Positions 14,546 through 22,693 of a DNA stretch of 27,741 bases are shown in pieces. Source of the stretch: DATEGZ01 sp035519535 (GTDB taxonomy: Bacteria > Acidobacteriota > Vicinamibacteria > Vicinamibacterales > SCN-69-37); the NCBI GenBank assembly GCA_035519535.1, contig DATIWF010000012.1:1-27741 (forward strand), written 5' to 3'. Made by a program: the position numbers and the translations under genes. The notes under the pieces were generated by a model. The model was not told the DNA's origin. It was given only the letters and a program-made list of their open reading frames with translations, and ran no database searches. The stretch's first letter is position 1. Every line of letters begins with the position of its first letter.

Positions 14546-15676
14546 GCGCCACCGCAGGTGAAACAGGCACGCCGCCACAAGCACGGCGCCGACGCTCACC
14601 GCGTCCCACCGCATCATGGACGCATAGAGCGACCGCCCGAGGAGATCGAAGATCGTGAAACTCGTCAGGAAGAAGCCCACGAGGGCCGTCACGCGCCAGG
14701 CCGGCGACAGCTCGGGCCACCGATCGACGAGGATCATGTAGGCGGGCACGCCGAGCAGGAGCACGTAGTCCCAGCCTTGCGGCGAAAGCAAGGGCACCAA
14801 CATCAAGAAGTACGCGCCCTCCAGATAGTTCGGTTCGGACACGTGTTGCCGCCGCGACATCACCAGGAGTCCCCCGCCGACGGCAACGACCGTCGACGCC
14901 AGCGCCAGACCCTGCGCCGCAGGGCCAGCCCCGATCCACTTCGCCCACATCGAGGCGAACGAGATGTTCTCGGCCGTAAAGATGTTGGGTGCCGTCGTGT
15001 CGGTGACGGTGCGATACCAGTCGTGCAGGAGGCTCAGATTGCCGTCCCAGCCGTAGGTGACGGCCGGCAGCAGCAGCCCGGCCGCCAGCACCAGGCCGAA
15101 CGTGACGAACGGACGCCAGCCCTGCGTCCAGGCCAGCCACGGCACCATGACGAGGGCATAGGGTTTGATGAACACGCCCGCCGCGACGAACGCTCCCGCC
15201 GAGAGTCGCTTGCCGCGCTGCGCGGCAATCACGGCGCCGATCAGGAGCAGCGCGAGCGGCAGGTTGAACTGCCCCATCACGAGCTCCTTCACCAGGAACT
15301 TGCCGGTCAAGAGCAGGGTCAGCCAGACGAGCAGCTTCGGCGACCGCCGCCGGTCGGGCAAGGCGGCGAGCGACAGCCGGACGAATGCCCCGATCATGGC
15401 CACCATCAACGCGAACCAGATGACCTCTCCGACGTCCTTGGACACCCAGAGGAACGGCACCATGAGCGGCGCAAACGCGGGGAGATACTTGAACTGGTAG
15501 TGCCCGTCCTCGGGCCGGTACATGGTCTCGTGCGCCAGATAGCGCTGCGCCGCTCTCTTCGGCGCGGCGAGATCGACCAGCTCGGTGCGCTTGAAGCGAA
15601 CCGCCGCGTAGCCGCCGGCAACGACCACGAGAAACACGAGGATGGGCCAGACGAATGATCGAGGCCGAGCCTGCAC
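14534..15676 (-). CDS. Polytopic glycosyltransferase, GT87/DUF2029-like
   Basis: The 380-residue product is strongly hydrophobic with about ten predicted membrane helices. Its layout resembles GT87 (DUF2029) polyprenyl-phosphate-sugar-dependent mannosyltransferases. A soluble loop after the first helix has YRPEDGHYQFKYLPAFAPLM, and later segments include KPYALVMVPWLAW and SPQGWDYVLLLGVPAYM, as in that family. It probably adds a sugar to a membrane or periplasmic glycan from a lipid-linked donor. The start is a GTG at 15676; no ATG lies near it in frame and the ribosome binding site is poor. It is divergent from the GT9-like gene across a short gap, hinting at shared regulation of envelope glycan assembly. 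Confidence 0.78.
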   Translation of the reverse strand: MQARPRSFVWPILVFLVVVAGGYAAVRFKRTELVDLAAPKRAAQRYLAHETMYRPEDGHYQFKYLPAFAPLMVPFLWVSKDVGEVIWFALMVAMIGAFVRLSLAALPDRRRSPKLLVWLTLLLTGKFLVKELVMGQFNLPLALLLIGAVIAAQRGKRLSAGAFVAAGVFIKPYALVMVPWLAWTQGWRPFVTFGLVLAAGLLLPAVTYGWDGNLSLLHDWYRTVTDTTAPNIFTAENISFASMWAKWIGAGPAAQGLALASTVVAVGGGLLVMSRRQHVSEPNYLEGAYFLMLVPLLSPQGWDYVLLLGVPAYMILVDRWPELSPAWRVTALVGFFLTSFTIFDLLGRSLYASMMRWDAVSVGAVLVAACLFHLRWRAVA

Positions 15677-15744
15677 GCCTAGAACCTACTACGCTTTCTG
15701 CCAACGACTGAACTGCTATGCTGCCCCTCGCAACGAGGGCTGCC

Positions 15745-16998
15745 GTGAATGTGAATCTGATGCGAGCCATCGACTACTGGGTCGGAATCCCGCTCGTCTT
15801 CCTTCTGACCATCGTCTACCGCGTCCAGCGCCTCATCGGACTGGCCAGCTCGCCGGCTGGCCGGCCGCGGAACATCCTGTTCATCCAGCTCGCCGAGATG
15901 GGGACGATGATCGTGGCGTATCCCTCGCTGAAAAGAGCGCGCGAGCTCTACCCGGACGCCGCGCTGCATTTTCTGTGCTTCACGCAGATTCGACCGAGCG
16001 TCGAGATCCTCGACCTCATCCCCGCCGAGAACATCATCACGATCGACGCGCATTCTCTCCCGGCGTTCGTGCGCGACACGCTCCTGTTTCCGTGGCGAGC
16101 GCGCCGCCGACGCATCGACACCGTGATCAACATGGAGGCGTTCGTCAGGTACAGCAGCGTGCTGAGTTGCCTGTCCGGCGCTCGGCGGCGCGTCGGCTTT
16201 CACCGGTTCAACCAGGAAGGGCTGTACACCGGCGACCTGCTGACACACCACGTGTTCTACAACGCACTCATCCACGCCGCGCATACGTTCCTCGATCTCG
16301 TGCACGCGCTCGACGCGCCACCCGGCCAGGTGCCGTGCGTGAAACGGCCGAAGGCCCTCGACCGCCTCGAAGTGCCGAAGATCAGGACCGACGCGAGCGC
16401 GGCCGACGGCATCTGGCGAAAGCTCCGCGCGATCCAGGCCGACATCGGCCCGGCGCGCAAGCTCGTGGTGCTCAATCCAAACGCCAGCGCCCGGTTTCCG
16501 ATGCGACGCCTGCCGCTCGAATCGTTCACCGAGCTCGCCCGAAGTCTCCTGAACGACCCCGAGGTGTTCGTGGTGATCACCGGCGTCGCCAGCGAGAAGA
16601 CCGATGCGCAATACATGTGCGCCGCGCTTGCCTCGCTGCGCGTGCTGGACCTCACCGGCCAGACGACGATGACCGAGCTGCTGCAGCTGTTCGATCTCTT
16701 CCACGTGCTGGTCACCAACGACTCGGGACCCGCGCACTTCGCGGCGCTGACCCGGATCCACGTGGTCGTCTTCTTCGGGCCGGAGGTCCCCGAGCGGTAT
16801 CGGCCGCTCACCGCCAGCTGTGACGCGATCCACACCGGCTACTCCTGCAGCCCGTGCATCGGTCCCTCAAACCAGCGTCAATCCCCCTGCAACGACAACG
16901 TGTGCTTGAAGAGCATCCGCGTCGAGGAGATCGCCGGCCTGGTGCGCTCGCGTCTGGAGGCCGCGCGGGCCTCGGTGGGACACCCTCACGGCGGATGA
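15745..16998 (+). CDS. GT9 (heptosyltransferase-like) glycosyltransferase
   Basis: The 417-residue product has an N-terminal membrane anchor (MRAIDYWVGIPLVFLLTIVY) and a GT-B glycosyltransferase fold of family 9. Seen are ILFIQLAEMGTMIVAYPSL, LVVLNPNASARFPMRRLP at the donor side, and the GT9 signature TNDSGPAHFAALT followed by VVVFFGPEVPERYRPL. A cysteine-rich segment SCSPCIGPSNQRQSPCND near the C-terminus resembles the metal- or disulfide-bearing end of some GT9 relatives. GTG 15745 was chosen: GAGGG lies at 15735-15739 with 5-nt spacing. ATG 15718 overlaps a TATGCT that looks like a -10 (15717-15722), and ATG 15760 lacks a ribosome binding site. It likely adds sugars to lipopolysaccharide or another envelope glycan. 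Confidence 0.85.
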   Translation: MNVNLMRAIDYWVGIPLVFLLTIVYRVQRLIGLASSPAGRPRNILFIQLAEMGTMIVAYPSLKRARELYPDAALHFLCFTQIRPSVEILDLIPAENIITIDAHSLPAFVRDTLLFPWRARRRRIDTVINMEAFVRYSSVLSCLSGARRRVGFHRFNQEGLYTGDLLTHHVFYNALIHAAHTFLDLVHALDAPPGQVPCVKRPKALDRLEVPKIRTDASAADGIWRKLRAIQADIGPARKLVVLNPNASARFPMRRLPLESFTELARSLLNDPEVFVVITGVASEKTDAQYMCAALASLRVLDLTGQTTMTELLQLFDLFHVLVTNDSGPAHFAALTRIHVVVFFGPEVPERYRPLTASCDAIHTGYSCSPCIGPSNQRQSPCNDNVCLKSIRVEEIAGLVRSRLEAARASVGHPHGG

Positions 16999-17122
16999 TC
17001 GTCGCCGCGCGACGTGCCCGCGCCGGCCTCGCGCGAGGACGATCAATTCGCGTTTCCGGCGCAACCGTTCTCGGGCGCGAAGTCACACCGGCGATCGTCG
17101 GCCCGACGCGATCGGTACGACT

Positions 17123-17878
17123 TTAGATCATCCACCGCTTGAGCTCGGGCGCGCGCGTGCGGCTGACGAGCACGTTCGTCCCGTCGCTGAGGCGGACGCG
17201 ATAGCGGCTGCCGCCCTCCGCCACGACCTCGCGAATGTGCGACGCCTGCACGAGCGCCGATCGGTGGACGCGGACGAAGCGGTCCGGATCGAGGCGCGCC
17301 TCGAGATCCTTCAGCGTTCGACTGATGAGGTAGTTGCGCGTGTTCGTGTGGACGCGCGCGTAATCGTCTTCCGCTTTGATCCAGATGATGTCGTCGATCG
17401 CGATCGCGACGAGCTTGCGCCCGTCCGGCACGAGGAGCCGGTCGGGCCGCGGACCGAGATCGCGAATCGCGCGCACGAGACCGTCGGTCGCCCGGTCCGA
17501 CCCTTGGCGGGACCGCGCGCGCCGCAGGCCCTCGGCGAACCGATCGGCCGTGTACGGCTTGACGAGATAATCGACCGCGTTGAGATCGAACGCGCGAACG
17601 GCATAGCTGTCGAACGCGGTCGAGAAGATCACGGCGGGCAAGCGTTCGGGCCGCGCCGCTTCCCGCTCGAGCACCGTGAAGACGTCCGTTCCGGGCATGC
17701 GGATGTCGAGGAGCGCGACATCCGGACGGACCGCCGGCAGCGCACGTGCCAGCTCGTCTCCGGACGCGCATTCGGACACGACGAGGACGCCGGGTTGATC
17801 GGCCGCGTAGCGACGCACGAGATCGCGCGCGAGCGGCTCGTCATCGGCGATGAGCAGGCGCAGCGCCTCACGCGACAT
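17123..17878 (-). CDS. LytTR-family response regulator
   Basis: The 251-residue product has a receiver domain (residues 5-125) with acidic pocket ADDE, phospho-acceptor Asp58 in LLDIRMPG, and the conserved lysine in DYLVKPY. A C-terminal LytTR DNA-binding domain (about 150-251) shows IDDIIWIKAEDDYARVHTNT and FVRVHRSALVQASHI. LytTR regulators bind direct-repeat DNA. The ATG at 17878 overlaps the kinase stop by 11 nt, so the two are translationally coupled. It is the last gene of the receptor-TPR-kinase operon, and the obvious target to test is that operon. No terminator with confidence was found downstream. Confidence 0.93.
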   Translation of the reverse strand: MSREALRLLIADDEPLARDLVRRYAADQPGVLVVSECASGDELARALPAVRPDVALLDIRMPGTDVFTVLEREAARPERLPAVIFSTAFDSYAVRAFDLNAVDYLVKPYTADRFAEGLRRARSRQGSDRATDGLVRAIRDLGPRPDRLLVPDGRKLVAIAIDDIIWIKAEDDYARVHTNTRNYLISRTLKDLEARLDPDRFVRVHRSALVQASHIREVVAEGGSRYRVRLSDGTNVLVSRTRAPELKRWMI

Positions 17879-18953
17879 GAGCGTCGGTCGGCATCGTGAT
17901 GCGCACGGCCGTTCCAGCGGCCCCGCGGTCGAACGTCAGCTCGTACGCGTCGCGATAGGTGGTCTCGAGCCGGCGTCGCGTGAGCGCGAGGCCGCGACCC
18001 GATCCTGGCACGGACGCGTTGCCGGCGCCCGAGTCGAGCACTTCGAGATCGAGCTGTCGATCGCGGATCCGCGCGCGCACGCGGATCGTGCCTGGCGCGG
18101 CGCTCGGCGCAATGCCGTGTTTGATCGCGTTCTCGACGATCGGCTGCAGCAGAAACGGCGGTACCAGTACGCCCCGCGCGGCATCCTCGATCTCGAACGC
18201 GACCTGCAAACGCGCGCCAAATCGGATGCGCTCCACGTCGAGGTACGCCTTGATCAACTCGAGCTCCCGCTCGAGCGGGACCGCCGGCACGTCCATCCGG
18301 TCGAACACCGATGTCATGACGTCGGCGAGCCGGACGACCATCGTTCGCGCGAGCGCCGGATCGCTGTCGATGAGCGCGAGCAGCGAGTTGAGCGCGTTCA
18401 GCACGAAGTGCGGTTGAAACTGCGCGCGAATGGCGCCGAGCTCGGCGTCGCGCGCGAGCACCCGCAGCTCCGCCTCCCGGCGATCGCGGTCGCGCTCGCG
18501 CTGCCACGCGTAGGTCGTCATCGTCAGGCCCAGCACCGTCCCGTACACCGTGATGGCGAACGCGAGCTGAAAGATCCAATTGCCCTGGTAGACGATCGTC
18601 CAATAAGCCGGGCCGATTTCGTACCGGGTGTAGAGGATATTCGAGATGAACCACACGCCGACGGTTGCGAGTCCGGCGGCGACGTGCAGCGCCAGCTGTC
18701 CCGCCGACGGCCGTCCCGCGGCCATCGTCTTGCGCATCCACCAACGCGCGGGGATCGAGAGGATCGCCAGCGAATACAGGTAGACACTGCTTTCACGCAA
18801 GGCGATCGGCGCGGGCAATCCGATCTGGAGATCGAGCACGAGCGCGTAGAGCACGACGGCGGCGGTCCAGAGGGCCGGACCGCGCCACCAGGATCGCGCT
18901 GGGACGCGATCCGAGAGGTCGACCGTTGCCGCCCGCTCGTACGCCGGTGCCAT
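17868..18953 (-). CDS. LytS/YehU-type membrane sensor histidine kinase
   Basis: The 361-residue product has several N-terminal membrane helices (about four, within residues 28-145), then a His_kinase domain of the LytS type: phospho-acceptor His182 in QFQPHFVLNALNS, an N-box with Asn275 in QPIVENAIKHG, and a glycine-rich box GSGRGLALTRRRL around 317-329. The membrane part has no recognisable ligand-binding domain. Its ATG overlaps the TPR gene stop as TGATG, and its own stop overlaps the regulator start, so both borders are coupled. It should phosphorylate the adjacent LytTR regulator. The ATG at 18953 was chosen over an upstream start that would intrude into the TPR gene. Confidence 0.92.
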   Translation of the reverse strand: MAPAYERAATVDLSDRVPARSWWRGPALWTAAVVLYALVLDLQIGLPAPIALRESSVYLYSLAILSIPARWWMRKTMAAGRPSAGQLALHVAAGLATVGVWFISNILYTRYEIGPAYWTIVYQGNWIFQLAFAITVYGTVLGLTMTTYAWQRERDRDRREAELRVLARDAELGAIRAQFQPHFVLNALNSLLALIDSDPALARTMVVRLADVMTSVFDRMDVPAVPLERELELIKAYLDVERIRFGARLQVAFEIEDAARGVLVPPFLLQPIVENAIKHGIAPSAAPGTIRVRARIRDRQLDLEVLDSGAGNASVPGSGRGLALTRRRLETTYRDAYELTFDRGAAGTAVRITMPTDAHVA

Positions 18954-19732
18954 CACTCCGGTCCCTTCACCGACTGCAGCAGAATCTTCGCCCACATCGA
19001 CTCGGGTGCGATCTCGAGGGCTTTGGTGAACTCCGCGCGAGCTCCCGCGCTGTCATGCCGGTCGGCGAGTGCTTTGCCGAGCCACGCGTGCGCATCGAAC
19101 CGGCCCCAGTTCGGCCACGCTTTCGTCGCCGGTTCCCGATCGAATGCCTGCAGCGCCCGCCGCAGCGTGTTCTCCGCATCCTTCACGCTCCCACCGTACT
19201 CCGGCGGCGTGTTGTAGAGGCTCTCGCCGCGGACCAGGAGGAGTCGCGGGTTCTCCGGCTCGAGCGTGAGCGCTCGGCTGAGTATCGCACTGGATTCGGG
19301 CCCGAGCGTCATGCCGAGCTCCGGCGTGCGCGCGATTTGCGCGCCCTCGACCGAGGCGAGCAAGGCCATCGCCTCGGCGAACTTGCTGTTCAGCGTGATC
19401 GCCTCGTTCAACTGGACCACCGCGTCGTCGAGCAACGACGCCTGATCCTTGGGACCGAGCGAGGGCGAAAACGCCACGCGCCAGGCGGCATACGCGATCG
19501 TGTATCTGATGAGCGGCACACGGTCGGCCGCCGGCGATGCCGACAGGAGACGCAGGCACGCCAGTCTCGATTCGATCACCTCGGGCACACGATCGGCAAG
19601 CGCCGCCGGCTCGAGTCGATGGACGATCGCGTCGAGATCGGCCGCCGGCGCCTGCGAGTCGACCGGCGATCGCGCGGCAAGCGGTGCGACGACGAGCGCC
19701 AGCGCGACGGACAGAGTCAGCGATCGGAACAT
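18953..19732 (-). CDS. Exported TPR-repeat protein
   Basis: The 259-residue product starts with a signal peptide (MFRSLTLSVALALVVAPLAA). Tetratricopeptide-like helical pairs follow, best seen in DDAVVQLNEAITLNSKFAEA, SSAILSRALTLEPENPRLLL and AHAWLGKALADRHDSAGARA. It is probably a periplasmic scaffold. The ATG at 19732 is set by GGAGG (19741-19745) at 8-nt spacing; the ATG two codons upstream is too close to it. It lies 17 bp after the TonB receptor stop, and its own stop overlaps the kinase start. An adaptor between receptor and sensor is a reasonable idea, but no evidence shows interaction. Confidence 0.85.
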   Translation of the reverse strand: MFRSLTLSVALALVVAPLAARSPVDSQAPAADLDAIVHRLEPAALADRVPEVIESRLACLRLLSASPAADRVPLIRYTIAYAAWRVAFSPSLGPKDQASLLDDAVVQLNEAITLNSKFAEAMALLASVEGAQIARTPELGMTLGPESSAILSRALTLEPENPRLLLVRGESLYNTPPEYGGSVKDAENTLRRALQAFDREPATKAWPNWGRFDAHAWLGKALADRHDSAGARAEFTKALEIAPESMWAKILLQSVKGPE

Positions 19733-19749
19733 GGGCATATCCTCCGGGG

Positions 19750-21921
19750 TCATCGCGTAATGGTGCAACCGACGTAGATGCCTCGCGGCGCCGCGCTCGC
19801 GACAGGATGCCGCGAGCTGTAGTCGGCGGAGTAGGCGTACTCGAAAAAGTTGAAATGGTTCGTCAGGTTGTCGACGCTGGCGAACAACACGGCGCTCGTC
19901 CGCGATCCCACCCGCATCAAGTAGCTGACGGACAGATCGACACGCTTGTACCGTGGAAGCCGTTCGGAGTTGATCGGTCCCCAGATGGGCTCGTAGCCGT
20001 CGGGCGTCGCCGTCGATCCGATCGCCGGCGTCATCGGTCGTCCCGCCGCTTCGCGCCAGTCCATCCCGAGCCACACTGTGGGCCACACCGGCGCGTTGAG
20101 GACGACTTGCCACGTGTAGGGAATCGAAAAATCCGGCGTCCAGGTGCCAGGCGGCAGCGGATAGCGATCCTGCTGGTTGGGCGACGTCCATCGCCGCTCC
20201 GTATGCACGAAGCTCGCGCTCGCGCGCAGGTCGATGTAGTGCCACACGCGACGGCCGTACAGATCGAGGCCGCGCGCGTCGCCGTATCCGGTGTCCGCGT
20301 AGCCTTCGACGTCGTCTTGCACCGGCAGGTCGCGGTACGTCTTGTAGTACGCCTCCGCGCGAAAAAAGGCGGCGCCTTCGCTTTTCCCGGTTTCGTAGCC
20401 CGCGATGTAGTGCACGGCGGTCATCGGCGCGAGGGTCGTCGCGCCGCGCACTTGATCGAAGTACTCGGGAGACGGCGCCTGATGGTAGATCCCCCAGGCC
20501 CCGCGCAGCCGGCCCATCGCGCCGAGATCGACGATGACGTTCACGCGCGGATCGACGCGAGCGGTGTGTGCGGCGGAGAAATAGTCGGACCGCACGCCGA
20601 CCGTTGGCGTGACGATGCCGAACGCGTGCGACGTCTCGACGTAGCCGCCCGCGCGGTTGTCGTGATGATTGACGTCGAACGCCGACGTCCCGCTCACCCC
20701 GGCGAAATCTCCGCCGCGCTCAGGGACGACACCGGCGGCGTCGGTTCCGGTCGCGCCCGCATCGGCGCCAAATCGCACGGACCAGCTGCCAGCGCTCCCG
20801 GCAAGATCGAACCGCGCTGACCGCGCATCATCCGAGTAGTCGATCGCGGCGACGCCGACATCGACGCCGCTGACGTAACGATCTGCACTGCCGATGGCGT
20901 CGACGGTCCAGCCGCTCGCGAGCGTCTGCCGCCAGCTGGCGACGAGCGCGCGATACCCGGTCGTCGAGTGCAGAAAGCCGTCGAATGCGTCCTGTTCGAG
21001 CTGCACGCCGACGTGATCGTGTTGATCGAGCATGAACACCTTGAACGTGCCGTGCGCCGGGCTCGTGTAGTACGCGCTGGCGCTCGCGTCCCAGCCCCCA
21101 GGCAGCTGGTCGAAGGCGCGCGGGCTCGGGTTGACGGCGAAGAGCACGGCCGGCGTTGCGCGATTGACGGCGACGCGGACGCCACCCGCGGATCCGAGCG
21201 GTTCGGCCGCCGCAAGCGAGACGCCGGCAAGACCCGCGGTGGCGGTGATCCGCCGAATCGCGGGCCGATCCAGGCTTCGCATGTCGACCACGCCGCTGAG
21301 GCTGTTGCCGTACGCCGCCGAGAATCCGCCCGTCGTGAACGAGACGCCTTGCGTCAGGAACGGATCGACCGCGCCGCGGAAGCCGCCGGTCGGGGTTTCG
21401 TAGCGGTACGGATGGTTGAGCGGCGCTTCGTCGACCAGTACCGTCGTCTCGCTGACGTCGCCGCCGCGCACGAAGATGCCCGCGCCCTCGTCCACCTGCG
21501 CCACGCCCGGCAGCACGGACAGCGCTCGCATGACGTCCGCCTGCGTGCCCGCAGTACGGACGATGTCGAGGGGCCGGAGCGTCATTCGCGGATCGGGCGC
21601 GGCGGCGGCTGCCGGCGCGCGCACGACGATTTCGCTCGAGACGGGCGCTAGTGACATCACGATGTGGAGCGGCCCGCTGATTTGCGCGATCGCGACGCTC
21701 CGGGTCGTGAATCCCGAAAGCTCGAGCTGCACGACCGCATCGCTCGCGCGCGCGACGATGCTGAAGTGGCCGTGCTCGTCCGTGACCGCCAGCGCCGTCG
21801 TGCCCTTGATCGTGACCACCACGCCGGGAAGCGGCAGACCGGAGGGATCGACGACGTCACCCCCGATCGTGGCGGGCTGTTGCAGGAGCGTGAGAGCGAC
21901 GATGGCGGCGAGCGCGAGCAT
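19750..21921 (-). CDS. TonB-dependent receptor with carboxypeptidase-regulatory N-terminal domain
   Basis: The 723-residue product has a signal sequence (MLALAAIVALTLLQQP), a carboxypeptidase-regulatory-like beta domain (GGDVVDPSGLPLPGVVVTIKG, about residues 18-95), a plug domain with GVAQVDEGAGIFVRGGDVSE and LVDEAPLNHPYRYETPTGG, and a beta barrel to the C-terminus. These receptors import nutrients across the outer membrane with TonB energy; the cargo is unknown. It is shorter than many Oar-like acidobacterial receptors of about 1000 residues. Its ATG at 21921 has AGGA a few bases upstream. It is the first gene of a four-gene operon with TPR, LytS and LytTR genes, suggesting cargo sensing and control of receptor expression. 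Confidence 0.9.
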   Translation of the reverse strand: MLALAAIVALTLLQQPATIGGDVVDPSGLPLPGVVVTIKGTTALAVTDEHGHFSIVARASDAVVQLELSGFTTRSVAIAQISGPLHIVMSLAPVSSEIVVRAPAAAAAPDPRMTLRPLDIVRTAGTQADVMRALSVLPGVAQVDEGAGIFVRGGDVSETTVLVDEAPLNHPYRYETPTGGFRGAVDPFLTQGVSFTTGGFSAAYGNSLSGVVDMRSLDRPAIRRITATAGLAGVSLAAAEPLGSAGGVRVAVNRATPAVLFAVNPSPRAFDQLPGGWDASASAYYTSPAHGTFKVFMLDQHDHVGVQLEQDAFDGFLHSTTGYRALVASWRQTLASGWTVDAIGSADRYVSGVDVGVAAIDYSDDARSARFDLAGSAGSWSVRFGADAGATGTDAAGVVPERGGDFAGVSGTSAFDVNHHDNRAGGYVETSHAFGIVTPTVGVRSDYFSAAHTARVDPRVNVIVDLGAMGRLRGAWGIYHQAPSPEYFDQVRGATTLAPMTAVHYIAGYETGKSEGAAFFRAEAYYKTYRDLPVQDDVEGYADTGYGDARGLDLYGRRVWHYIDLRASASFVHTERRWTSPNQQDRYPLPPGTWTPDFSIPYTWQVVLNAPVWPTVWLGMDWREAAGRPMTPAIGSTATPDGYEPIWGPINSERLPRYKRVDLSVSYLMRVGSRTSAVLFASVDNLTNHFNFFEYAYSADYSSRHPVASAAPRGIYVGCTITR

Positions 21922-22013
21922 GAGGTCCTATCGTCTTCATACGCGAAGGGTCCCCGCGCGGGTCGAGTGAATCGGTGAAAGGCAGAAGCGGTCGGTGAAC
22001 CGCACGATCATGG

Positions 22014-22172
22014 GTGCGCGTGCAGACCTCATCGATCCCGTCGACGTCGAAGGGCCGAATCCGTCGCGTGCGACAGAACCTCGAAAAGGGGATGGCGCTC
22101 GCCTGGTCGGCGTCGCCGACGATGTTGATGCGGGGCGCGGCCCACGGCCAGCCGGACAAGGCCAAGGGCTGA
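22014..22172 (+). CDS. Small ORF of 52 codons, unrecognised (possibly a degraded N-terminus)
   Basis: From GTG 22014 (or GTG 22020) the frame runs 52 codons to TGA 22170-22172. The third codon positions are almost all G or C, matching real genes here and unlike random frames. The peptide reads RIRRVRQNLEKGMALAWSAS, then PTMLMRGAAHGQPDKAKG. The middle part faintly recalls the N-terminal helix of ABC exporter subunits, which suggests a decayed fragment, but this is weak. There is no Shine-Dalgarno. It lies just before the DsrE promoter. It may also be non-coding. Confidence 0.3.
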   Translation: MRVQTSSIPSTSKGRIRRVRQNLEKGMALAWSASPTMLMRGAAHGQPDKAKG

Positions 22173-22193
22173 CGGCGGCGGCGCCCGCCGCGC

Positions 22194-22222
22194 TTGACAG
22201 GGGGCCGGCGGCGCGCTATTGT
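22194..22222 (+). promoter_or_regulatory. Consensus sigma-70 promoter of the DsrE-PNPOx-TetR operon
   Basis: TTGACA (22194-22199, perfect) and TATTGT (22217-22222) are exactly 17 bp apart. The predicted transcript start is near 22229, inside the operator dyad. The leader to the DsrE ATG at 22282 is about 53 nt. Confidence 0.8.
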
Positions 22223-22236
22223 ACCGATCGTTCGGT
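22223..22236. promoter_or_regulatory. TetR-like operator dyad ACCGA-N4-TCGGT
   Basis: The 14-bp inverted repeat ACCGATCGTTCGGT follows the -10 box directly and covers the predicted start site, so a bound repressor would block transcription. A TetR-family gene is the third gene of the operon it controls. Binding is inferred from position and symmetry. Confidence 0.6.
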
Positions 22237-22281
22237 TCAACCGCGCGCGCCGTGGCGCGACGCCACCAGGAGAACTCGCTC

Positions 22282-22671
22282 ATGTCCTCGACCCAGACCG
22301 CCCCCACCGCCATCGTCGTCCTCGCCGACCCCAACGGCGGCGAGGAAGCGCTCGGCCGCCTGTTCAACGCCTTGTCGGCGGCGTACGACTTCAAGCAGAA
22401 ACAGCGCGACGTGCACGTGCTCTTTCAGGGCACCGGCACGCGCTGGATCGGCCTGCTGACGGATCCCGCTCACCCCGCTCACGCGATCTACGAGGCCGTC
22501 GCCGACAAGGTCGCCGGCGTGTCCTCCGGCTGCGCGGACATCTTCGGCGCCCGCGCGCAGGCGGAAGACCGCGGCGTGCCGCTGCTGACGGCCAACGCCG
22601 TGCCCGGCACGTCGGGCCTGCCGAGTCTCGAGGCCTACGTGTCGAACGGCTACACCGTGCTCACGTTCTGA
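22282..22671 (+). CDS. DsrE/DsrF-like family protein
   Basis: The 129-residue product has a DsrE-like alpha/beta fold: an initial strand IVVLADPNGGEEALGRLFNAL, a central VHVLFQGTGTRWIGLL, and a C-terminal SLEAYVSNGYTVLTF. A cysteine lies in SSGCADIFGA. DsrE-like proteins carry sulfur or act in redox responses, but many have no known role. The ATG at 22282 is set by AGGAGA (22268-22273) with 8-nt spacing; an upstream in-frame start at 22219 lies inside the promoter and is rejected. It is the first gene of the TetR-controlled operon and is followed by the flavin-type gene 22 bp later. Confidence 0.85.
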   Translation: MSSTQTAPTAIVVLADPNGGEEALGRLFNALSAAYDFKQKQRDVHVLFQGTGTRWIGLLTDPAHPAHAIYEAVADKVAGVSSGCADIFGARAQAEDRGVPLLTANAVPGTSGLPSLEAYVSNGYTVLTF

Positions 22672-22693
22672 CGGCGAGCACGCGGAGGACTCC

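Larger units (their letters stand above)
21922..22281. other. 360-bp divergent intergenic region
   Basis: This gap separates the minus-strand receptor operon from the plus-strand DsrE operon. It holds, in order, the receptor leader with a TATGAA-like minus-strand -10 and a CCCGCGCGGG palindrome near 21952-21962; a coding-like small ORF at 22014-22172; and the TTGACA/TATTGT promoter and TetR-like operator at 22194-22236. The rest of the leader to 22281 holds the AGGAGA ribosome binding site. No RNA gene was recognised. Confidence 0.6.

Noticed and set aside
16997..17044. GATCGTC/GACGATC inverted repeat downstream of the GT9 gene
   Set aside because: Seven-bp arms with a long loop in GC-rich DNA; too weak to call a terminator.
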